From UBA4416 sp964543545 (GTDB lineage Bacteria > Bacteroidota > Bacteroidia > B-17B0 > Aurantibacillaceae): a stretch of 64,000 nucleotides of DNA. The position numbers and the translations under genes are program-made. The stretch is from assembly GCA_964543545.1 (NCBI GenBank), contig CAZIYT010000002.1:434001-498000 (forward strand), written 5' to 3'. The notes below the pieces were generated by a model that was not told the DNA's origin, searched no databases, and saw nothing but the letters and a program-made list of their open reading frames with translations. Below, piece by piece: positions 58,563-64,000 of this stretch. Positions within the stretch are counted from its first letter, which is position 1, and the number at the start of each line of letters is the position of its first letter.

Positions 58563-59000
58563 ATGGAACACGAAATAGAGATATTGTTGGTAGAGGATAA
58601 CCCCAACGATGCCGAGCTTACGCTCCGCGCCCTGAAGAAAAAGCACCTGGCCAACAGGATTGTTCATTTAAAAAACGGGGAAGAAGCGCTTGACTTTATT
58701 CATGGTAAAAATGCCTTTGAAGGCCGGGATACCAGGAATCAGCCAAAACTCATTCTGCTTGACCTGAAAATGCCGAAGGTGGACGGCATCGAAGTATTAC
58801 GAAACCTGAAATCCAATGATGCCACCAAAACCATCCCGGTAGTGGTTCTTACGTCTTCCAAAGAAGATCCTGATATTAAGATATGCTATGAACTAGGAGT
58901 AAACAGCTATATTGTAAAACCCGTGGGATTTGAAGCGTTTATCAGCGCTATTTCCGAACTGGGGTTCTACTGGCTGCTCCTGAACCAGAACCCGAAATAA
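58563..59000 (+). CDS. Single-domain response regulator, Rcp1-like
   Basis: A 145-residue stand-alone receiver from ATG 58563. Asp11/Asp12-type acidic pair reads VEDNPND; the phospho-acceptor is Asp67 in LILLDLKMP; Thr in VVVLTSSKED and Lys in YIVKPV complete the site. The insertion between beta2 and beta3 (HGKNAFEGRDTRNQ) is typical of Rcp1-like regulators, which pair with phytochrome-like kinases. It has no output domain and probably passes phosphate on or acts by binding. Lies between kinase and REC-SpoIIE genes. Confidence 0.92.
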   Translation: MEHEIEILLVEDNPNDAELTLRALKKKHLANRIVHLKNGEEALDFIHGKNAFEGRDTRNQPKLILLDLKMPKVDGIEVLRNLKSNDATKTIPVVVLTSSKEDPDIKICYELGVNSYIVKPVGFEAFISAISELGFYWLLLNQNPK

Positions 59001-59022
59001 ATGCACTCCTGCTACCCGTACC

Positions 59023-60231
59023 ATGAATGACCCGATAAAGATATTGTTGCTCGAAGATTCTCCTTCTGATGTGGATATGATAAAGCGTACACTGATGAAG
59101 AACGATTTTGTTTTCTCGATGGAAGTAGTATCGACACGGCCAGGATTTGAAGAAAAGCTTTTTGGTTTTGATCCCGATATTGTGCTTTCCGATCATTCCC
59201 TGCCGCAGTTCTCATCCCTGGAAGCGCTCGACATTGCCCGGCAAAAGAAAAAAAACATTCCCTTTATCCTGATCACAGGCTCCGTATCGGAAGAGTTTGC
59301 CGTAGATTGCATGAAAGCAGGCGTGGACGATTATATCCTGAAAAACAGCCTGATCCGCCTGCCGTCTTCCATCCATAATATCCTCTCGAAAAATAAGGTG
59401 AAGCGGGAGAAAGACATTGTAGAGTCTCTTCACCGCGAACTCCTGGTTGCTTATAAAAAGATCGAGGAAAGCAGTAAAAGCATTACCGATAGTATCAACT
59501 ACGCCAGGCTCATCCAGAATGCCATGTTTGTGGATAGAGGCATTCTGAGGAATTACATCAAGGATTATTTTATCATTTTCAGGCCGAAGGATATTGTGAG
59601 CGGCGATTTTTACTGGTTTGCCAATGTGGATCACAAGCTGGTAGTGGCTATTGTAGACTGTACCGGCCATGGTGTTCCGGGGGCTTTCATGAGTATGATC
59701 GGTTATGGCATCCTCAACGAGATCGTGAACCTTCAACGCATCACGCAGCCTTCGGAGATCCTGAAAAAGATGAACGAGAGCCTGAACAAAGCGCTTCAAA
59801 AATCCAATGGGCAGCGAAGCTACGATGGGATGGACCTTGCCATTTGCACCATCGACAAAGAACATTCCCTGCTCGAATTTGCCGGCGCCAACAGGCATCT
59901 GTATTATTACAATGACAAGCACATCGAACAGATCAAAGGCGATAAATCCGGGATCGGCGGAGCGCACCTCAATTCCTACAAAGACTTTGTAAACCATAAG
60001 GTAAGCTTCGATAAGGGAGACCGCGTTTACCTCTTCACCGATGGATTTGCCGACCAGTTTGGCGGGGAAAAAGGAAAGCGGATGATGACCAAGAACTTAG
60101 TGAAGCTGATTGGTCAGACGGCCTCCTACGGGATCACAGATCAATGCCATAAGCTGAGCAGCCACCTGGATAAATGGCAGGGAAAAGGCGAGCAGACGGA
60201 TGATATTCTGTTGCTTGGAATGGAATTCTAG
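59023..60231 (+). CDS. Receiver-SpoIIE phosphatase response regulator
   Basis: A 402-residue cytoplasmic protein from ATG 59023. Residues 1-125 are a receiver with EDSPSD, phospho-acceptor Asp57 in IVLSDHSLP, and Thr and Lys in FILITGS and DYILKNS. A coiled linker (about 128-160) contains KSITDSINYARLIQNAM, the same linker word used in the two other phosphatases here. Residues about 165-402 are the SpoIIE/PP2C domain: PKDIVSGDFYWFA, DCTGHGVPGAFMS (Asp212), DGMDLAICTID, FTDGFADQFGG and QTDDILLLG. It turns a His-Asp signal into Ser/Thr dephosphorylation. Last gene of the kinase operon. Confidence 0.93.
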   Translation: MNDPIKILLLEDSPSDVDMIKRTLMKNDFVFSMEVVSTRPGFEEKLFGFDPDIVLSDHSLPQFSSLEALDIARQKKKNIPFILITGSVSEEFAVDCMKAGVDDYILKNSLIRLPSSIHNILSKNKVKREKDIVESLHRELLVAYKKIEESSKSITDSINYARLIQNAMFVDRGILRNYIKDYFIIFRPKDIVSGDFYWFANVDHKLVVAIVDCTGHGVPGAFMSMIGYGILNEIVNLQRITQPSEILKKMNESLNKALQKSNGQRSYDGMDLAICTIDKEHSLLEFAGANRHLYYYNDKHIEQIKGDKSGIGGAHLNSYKDFVNHKVSFDKGDRVYLFTDGFADQFGGEKGKRMMTKNLVKLIGQTASYGITDQCHKLSSHLDKWQGKGEQTDDILLLGMEF

Positions 60232-60368
60232 TGCTTTCTTTTTTTGCTGTGGCTGAAGCTTGGGCAGGTATCGCACTTGTTCTTTCCTCTGAAAATAAAG
60301 CATCCTGAGAATAATAAGGTGCAGGCAAGGAATACAACAGCGAGGAAAAGAGATCCGGGACGTTTCAT
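60228..60368 (-). CDS. Small Cys-rich lipoprotein with CxxCPSF motif (46 residues)
   Basis: A 46-residue reading frame, ATG 60368 to TAG 60228, convergent with and overlapping the phosphatase gene by 4 bp. It has a basic start (MKRPGS), a hydrophobic core and lipobox LFSGC (Cys23), then KCDTCPSFSHSKKRKH. The ending with a CxxCPSF word and a Lys/Arg-rich tail recurs in very small Bacteroidota proteins that are often not annotated. The Cys pair (Cys32, Cys35) could bind metal or form a disulfide at the outer membrane. Function unknown. Confidence 0.7.
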   Translation of the reverse strand: MKRPGSLFLAVVFLACTLLFSGCFIFRGKNKCDTCPSFSHSKKRKH

Positions 60369-60401
60369 AGAGGACTAAGTTAACGAAATCCCTGCATAAA
60401 T

Positions 60402-60434
60402 AAAACCTGTAAGCGTACATCTTACAGGTTTTTA
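60402..60434. terminator. Bidirectional terminator-like hairpin
   Basis: A perfect 12-bp stem (AAAACCTGTAAG / CTTACAGGTTTT), 7-nt loop, T-tract on both strands. On the plus strand it could end the signalling operon transcript after it crosses the small lipoprotein gene in antisense. Confidence 0.75.
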
Positions 60435-60504
60435 TGATTTGGCCCCTGTTAATATAATTCCGCCTGAAAGCTCCCGAAAGCCTGTAAAACGGTTACATTT
60501 GTAT

Positions 60505-60966
60505 ATGAACATCAAAGAACAGTTTTTACAGCAGGAATTTATACCCTTGCTGGAACAATTATCGGATAACGAGGTCGGTTTGTGGGGTGTTTTGTCGCCC
60601 CAGGGCATGATCGAGCACCTGTCGGATTCCTTTGGTTATACTTATGGCAGGCTTAAATACACGAAGCTGGTGACGCCTCCGGATCACCTGGAGGCTTACA
60701 GGACATTTGTGCTCAGCGAAAAGCCTTTTAAGGAAAATACCAAAAACGCGCTGATGCCGGATGAGCCGGCGCCGCTCAGGTATGGCTCTATGACGGAAGC
60801 CATCGAAGAGCTGCGGAAGGAGATCAAAGCCTTTAAGGATTTTTATGCCGCACATCCCGGCCATAAAGAGCTGAATGCTTTTTTTGGAGAACTTAATTAC
60901 GATGAACAGGTACACCTGATGCATAAGCATGCCTGGCATCACCTCAAGCAATTTAATTTAGATTAA
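60505..60966 (+). CDS. DUF1569/DinB-like protein
   Basis: A 153-residue protein; ATG 60505 is preferred to an upstream start because it begins at the first conserved helix (MNIKEQFLQQEFIPLLEQL). It resembles DUF1569, a DinB-superfamily four-helix bundle with metal-binding His residues, of which GMIEHLSDSFG and the C-terminal MHKHAWHHLKQF are visible. DinB-like proteins include thiol transferases; activity here is unknown. It ends 1 bp before rlmB and is probably co-transcribed. Confidence 0.75.
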   Translation: MNIKEQFLQQEFIPLLEQLSDNEVGLWGVLSPQGMIEHLSDSFGYTYGRLKYTKLVTPPDHLEAYRTFVLSEKPFKENTKNALMPDEPAPLRYGSMTEAIEELRKEIKAFKDFYAAHPGHKELNAFFGELNYDEQVHLMHKHAWHHLKQFNLD

Positions 60967-60967
60967 T

Positions 60968-61741
60968 ATGGAACACCGTCACAAAGACGATAAAAGCCGC
61001 CGGAACGACAATGATGAGAACCTGATCTTTGGTACCCGCGCGGTGATAGAAGCGGTAAATGCCGGAAAAGAGATTGATAAGATCATCATCCAGAAAGGGC
61101 TGTCGAACCAGCTCTATTCAGAGCTTCGTAAAGCCATCAAAGACCTCGATATTCCTATCCAGATCGTGCCGCCGGAAAAAATTAACCGCATTACGGGAAA
61201 AAATCACCAGGGCGTGCTCGCTTTCCTGGCGCAGATTACCTATTACGAAACGGAGGAACTGTTGGGACAGGTTTTTGAAAAGGGAAAAGTGCCTTTGGTG
61301 CTTATCCTCGACCGGGTAACGGATGTCCGTAACTTTGGAGCCATTGCCCGCAGCGCCGATTGCGCAGGAGTGGATTTTATTGTGATCCCAAGCCGCGGAG
61401 CTGCCCAGATCAATGCCGATGCGGTGAAAACCAGCGCCGGTGCCCTGAACCGGATGCCGGTATGCCGCGAGGACAACCTCAAAAACATCATAGAGTACCT
61501 GAAGGAAAGCGGCCTGCAGATTATTGCCTGCCACGAAAAAACGGATAATTACCATTTCAACGCCGACCTTACAAAGCCTACGGCCATTATCATGGGCTCG
61601 GAAGAGAATGGCATTTCCAGCGAATACTTAAAACGCAGCGATATGCAGGTGAAAATTCCGATGGTGGGAAATATCGCCTCCCTGAATGTGTCGGTGGCTA
61701 CAGGTATTATTTTATTTGAAGCGGTAAAACAAAGACTATAA
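60968..61741 (+). CDS. rlmB: 23S rRNA 2'-O-ribose methyltransferase RlmB (TrmH/SpoU family)
   Basis: A 257-residue SPOUT enzyme. An N-terminal substrate-binding domain (LIFGTRAVIEAVNAGKEIDKIIIQ, then KNHQGVLAFL) precedes the knotted catalytic domain with VLILDRVTDVRNFGAIARSADCAG (motif 1), IIMGSEENGIS (motif 2) and VGNIASLNVSVATGIILFE (motif 3). RlmB methylates Gm2251 of 23S rRNA; TrmH-family relatives modify other sites, so the exact target is inferred. Starts at ATG 60968, 1 bp after the DUF1569 gene. Confidence 0.9.
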   Translation: MEHRHKDDKSRRNDNDENLIFGTRAVIEAVNAGKEIDKIIIQKGLSNQLYSELRKAIKDLDIPIQIVPPEKINRITGKNHQGVLAFLAQITYYETEELLGQVFEKGKVPLVLILDRVTDVRNFGAIARSADCAGVDFIVIPSRGAAQINADAVKTSAGALNRMPVCREDNLKNIIEYLKESGLQIIACHEKTDNYHFNADLTKPTAIIMGSEENGISSEYLKRSDMQVKIPMVGNIASLNVSVATGIILFEAVKQRL

Positions 61742-61855
61742 AAATTACGAATAGAGTACGAATATACGAATGCCCCATATAAACCTTGATTTGTATATTC
61801 GTAATGATTCGTATTTCTAATTAATCTATTCATACAGATTCGTATTTAATATTTA
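61742..61855. repeat. TACGAATATACGAAT intergenic repeats
   Basis: Contains TACGAATATACGAATG and inverted words such as TTTGTATATTCGTAATGATT and CAGATTCGTATTTAA, forming long-range symmetry. The wording matches the tandem-repeat tract at 24904-25095. No gene. Confidence 0.6.
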
Positions 61856-62272
61856 GTGAAAACAATAGAAGAGATACAGGAAAGGGAGCTCATCAAAGAA
61901 TGCGTCTTTAAAACGGCGCGCTCCGGTGGGAAAGGAGGGCAGAATGTCAATAAGGTGGAAACGAAAGTGGAGCTGTGGTTCGATATTCAGAATTCGTACA
62001 AGCTCAGCGACGAAGAAAAAGCCCTGTTACTGAAAAAGCTGGCCACCAAGCTCGATAAGGAGGGCATCCTTCATATCCAGGAGCAGTCGGACCGCACGCA
62101 GCTGAAAAATAAGGAGCTGTTGAAGGAAAAGTTTTATAAGCTGATCCTGTCCGGGCTGAAAGTGGCGAAGCCGAGAAAGGCTACGAAAGTGAGTAAAGCG
62201 GTAAAGGCAAAGCGCCTGGAAAACAAGCGCGTGAAAAGCGAATTAAAACAATCCCGTAAAAAAATAATATAA
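61856..62272 (+). CDS. arfB: Peptidyl-tRNA hydrolase ArfB (ribosome rescue)
   Basis: A 138-residue protein with GTG start at 61856. The catalytic GGQ motif is at residues 27-29 in TARSGGKGGQNVNKVETKVEL, the class I release factor-like domain; a basic C-terminal tail (KPRKATKVSKAVKAKRLENKRVKSELKQ in outline) enters the mRNA channel of stalled ribosomes. It frees peptides from ribosomes stuck on mRNA without a stop codon. Length and tail match ArfB. The next gene starts 1 bp after its stop. Confidence 0.92.
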   Translation: MKTIEEIQERELIKECVFKTARSGGKGGQNVNKVETKVELWFDIQNSYKLSDEEKALLLKKLATKLDKEGILHIQEQSDRTQLKNKELLKEKFYKLILSGLKVAKPRKATKVSKAVKAKRLENKRVKSELKQSRKKII

Positions 62273-62273
62273 G

Positions 62274-63425
62274 ATGGCAAAAATACTGATCATTGACGAT
62301 GAAAAGGCCATTCGCCGCTCGATCAAAGAGATTCTTGAATTTGAAAAATACCTGGTAGACGAGGCAGAAGACGGGCAGCAGGGATTGGAGATGGCGCTCA
62401 AAGGAAATTACGATGTGATCCTGAGCGATATTAAAATGCCGAAGCTCGACGGTGTGGAGCTGCTGACAAAACTGATGGCCGGCGGTACGGAATCATCGCT
62501 CATCATGATGAGTGGCCACGGCAATATTGAAACGGCTGTGGATACGGTAAAAAAAGGCGCCTACGATTACCTGGCCAAGCCCATCGACCTGAACCGCCTG
62601 CTGGTGGCTGTGCGTAACGCCCTTGATAAAACCACGCTGGTAACGGAAACAAAAATTCTGAAAAAGAAGATCAACAAATCCTACGAGATGATCGGCGAAT
62701 CCAAAGCGCTGAACAGCATCCGGGATATGATCGACAAAGTGGCGCCAACCGATGCCCGTGTCCTGATCACAGGGAGCAATGGCAGCGGAAAAGAGCTGGT
62801 AGCACGTGAGATCCATAACAAGAGCAGCCGTGCCAATGCGCCCCTGGTGGAAGTGAACTGCGCGGCTATTCCAAGCGACCTCATCGAAAGCGAGCTGTTT
62901 GGCCACGAGAAGGGCGCTTTTACAAGTGCTGTGGCTACCCGCAAAGGGAAGTTCGAGCTGGCGGAAGGCGGTACGATTTTCCTGGATGAGATCGGCGACA
63001 TGAGCTTATCGGCCCAGGCTAAGGTATTACGCGCCTTGCAGGAGAATAAGATCACACGGGTAGGGGGAGATAAGGAAATAAAAGTAGACGTGCGGATCCT
63101 GGCGGCGACCAATAAAGACCTTAAAAAAGAAATTGAGAAAGGAGAATTCCGGGAGGATTTGTTCCACCGTCTGAGCGTGATCCCGATCAACGTGCCTTCC
63201 CTGAACGAGCGTAAGGAAGATATTCCCTTACTGGCGGAGCACTTCATTAACCTGGTGTGCAGCGATTATGGCATGCCGGTGAAAACGATCACCAAAGCGG
63301 CCATCATCGAATTACAGAAGAAGGACTGGACCGGGAATATCCGTGAGTTCAGGAACGTTATTGAGCGCCTCATCATCCTGTGTGGAAAAGAGATCAACGA
63401 TAAGGATGTGAAACAATTTGCGTAG
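62274..63425 (+). CDS. NtrC-like sigma-54 activator lacking a DNA-binding domain
   Basis: A 383-residue protein from ATG 62274. Receiver (1-120) with IDDEKAIR, phospho-acceptor Asp52 in VILSDIKMP and Lys in AKPIDL. AAA+ domain (about 138-383) with Walker A GSNGSGKE (167-174), ELFGHEKGAFTSA (208-219), Walker B GGTIFLDEIGD (232-242), R-finger region FREDLFHRL and WTGNIREFRNVIERL. The sigma-54 contact loop is GAFTSA rather than GAFTGA. The protein ends just after the AAA+ lid; the usual Fis-type HTH is absent and the stop is followed by repeat DNA. It may act from solution or not as a transcription activator. Co-transcribed with arfB (1-bp gap). Confidence 0.9.
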   Translation: MAKILIIDDEKAIRRSIKEILEFEKYLVDEAEDGQQGLEMALKGNYDVILSDIKMPKLDGVELLTKLMAGGTESSLIMMSGHGNIETAVDTVKKGAYDYLAKPIDLNRLLVAVRNALDKTTLVTETKILKKKINKSYEMIGESKALNSIRDMIDKVAPTDARVLITGSNGSGKELVAREIHNKSSRANAPLVEVNCAAIPSDLIESELFGHEKGAFTSAVATRKGKFELAEGGTIFLDEIGDMSLSAQAKVLRALQENKITRVGGDKEIKVDVRILAATNKDLKKEIEKGEFREDLFHRLSVIPINVPSLNERKEDIPLLAEHFINLVCSDYGMPVKTITKAAIIELQKKDWTGNIREFRNVIERLIILCGKEINDKDVKQFA

Positions 63426-63454
63426 TTAACCGCGATTGAGAGATTTAAGGCGGG

Positions 63455-63510
63455 GATGGTTTCGAGAGCCTCAACCATCACATGTTGACTGAGGCTCTCG
63501 AAGTCAACAT
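63455..63510. repeat. Palindromic element, possible terminator
   Basis: A perfect 13-bp stem TTCGAGAGCCTCA (63461-63473) / TGAGGCTCTCGAA (63490-63502) with 16-nt loop between the NtrC-like and murQ genes. No T-tract, so it may be an extragenic repeat rather than a true terminator. Confidence 0.55.
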
Positions 63511-63558
63511 AAATGTACTATGCTGTCGTAAGATCCGAAGCATCAATAAATTAATTCC

Positions 63559-64000
63559 ATGCAAAAAACAACAGAAGCCGATTCGTATTATAATAACCTC
63601 GAGCAGATGAGCATTCATGAGCTCCTGGAGAATATGAACAAAGAAGATACCTCTGTTCCCCTCGCAGTAGCCAAAGCCATTCCGCAGATTGAAACCCTGG
63701 TGACTGTGATTGTTGAAAAAATGCAGGCCGGAGGAAGGCTGTTTTACATGGGAGCAGGAACCAGCGGGCGCCTCGGGATCCTTGATGCCAGCGAATGCCC
63801 GCCAACCTACGGGATAGAGCATGGCAGGGTGGTGGGGCTTATTGCCGGTGGTGATACGGCCATCCGCAAAGCCGTGGAGTTTGCCGAAGACGATTTGAGC
63901 CAGGGTTGGGAAGATCTTAGAGCTTATAATATTAATGACAAAGACGTTGTTGTAGGCATTGCCGCTTCGGGAACCACGCCTTATGTGATCGGGGCTCTGG
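63559..64000 (+). CDS. murQ: N-acetylmuramic acid 6-phosphate etherase, N-terminal part (runs off window)
   Basis: Starts at ATG 63559 and is open to the window end; 147 residues visible of about 270 expected. Family marks: TEADSYYNNLEQMSIHELLENMNKED, KAIPQIETLV, GGRLFYMGAGTSGRLGILDASECPPTYG (the sugar-phosphate-binding SIS region), VVGLIAGGDTAIRKAVE.FAEDD and GIAASGTTPYVIGAL. MurQ cleaves the lactyl ether of MurNAc-6-phosphate to give GlcNAc-6-phosphate, in cell-wall recycling in the cytoplasm. It follows a palindromic element and its promoter is not clear. Confidence 0.95.
   Translation, partial: MQKTTEADSYYNNLEQMSIHELLENMNKEDTSVPLAVAKAIPQIETLVTVIVEKMQAGGRLFYMGAGTSGRLGILDASECPPTYGIEHGRVVGLIAGGDTAIRKAVEFAEDDLSQGWEDLRAYNINDKDVVVGIAASGTTPYVIGAL

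Overview
The window reads as chromosomal DNA of a free-living, aerobic-type member of the Bacteroidota. Evidence: a secreted protein with a type IX secretion (T9SS) type A C-terminal sorting domain, many lipoproteins and OmpA/TonB-type envelope proteins, a two-component-propeller/Y_Y_Y sensor, SpoIIE-type phosphatases on TPR scaffolds, HYC_CC_PP and SiaC-type proteins, and repeated promoter -7 boxes of the Bacteroidota form TAnnTTTG (best cases before siaC and rpsT, each with TTTG 18-19 nt upstream). No rRNA, tRNA, CRISPR array, transposase or prophage gene was recognised. The order within the phylum cannot be fixed from this window.

Layout. 1-10.1 kb: mostly leftward small genes (partial diheme cytochrome, AlkZ-like protein, several unknowns, YdcF-like, DUF4406, TrpF-like, GNAT fusion), interrupted by one rightward gene for a prokaryotic pentameric ligand-gated ion channel. 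10.2-13.8 kb: Bcr/CflA exporter, an AT-rich permuted-papain gene that looks imported, then a translationally coupled polynucleotide-kinase-like/endonuclease V pair. 13.9-23.6 kb: glutamate dehydrogenase, CdsA, small envelope proteins, LuxE-like and alkyltransferase-like proteins, a YggS-GNAT-DUF1015 operon, a TPR lipoprotein, and ribosomal protein S20. 23.8-34.1 kb: OmpA-like protein, UMF1-type transporter, a tandem-repeat small protein, a TPR-SpoIIE phosphatase, and a leftward operon of YceI, a 1,170-residue propeller/PAS/SpoIIE sensor and an N-acetylglucosamine-kinase-like protein. 34.2-45.2 kb: a trifunctional MMPL/acyltransferase/methyltransferase, ankyrin protein, J-KTSC protein with RluF, SiaC, a beta-barrel protein and a DEAD-box helicase. 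45.5-55.5 kb: a T9SS-exported PhoX-like protein, a diheme peroxidase with an imelysin-like front half, a STAS-like protein, DNA ligase, and a probable copper operon (HYC_CC_PP, HMA protein, TonB-dependent receptor). 55.6-64 kb: a signalling locus (NarL-type regulator with Asn in place of the phospho-Asp, divergent from DUF3606, a triple-PAS kinase, an Rcp1-like receiver and a REC-SpoIIE phosphatase), a 46-residue Cys-rich lipoprotein, then RlmB, ArfB, an NtrC-like AAA+ regulator without DNA-binding domain, and partial MurQ.

How the parts fit. The recurring theme is phosphosignalling through SpoIIE/PP2C phosphatases: three such enzymes on different sensor scaffolds, plus a SiaC-type phosphoprotein and a STAS-like protein, lie within about 32 kb. 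Envelope remodelling is a second theme (GlcNAc kinase-like protein, MurQ, CdsA, MMPL fusion, OmpA/YceI proteins). Intergenic regions carry several families of short palindromic repeats, and terminator hairpins are well defined. The most distinctive items are the ion channel, the DUF4406/NTF2 chimera, the pseudo-receiver regulator with a palindrome in its divergent promoter region, the small CxxC lipoprotein, and the HTH-less NtrC-like protein.
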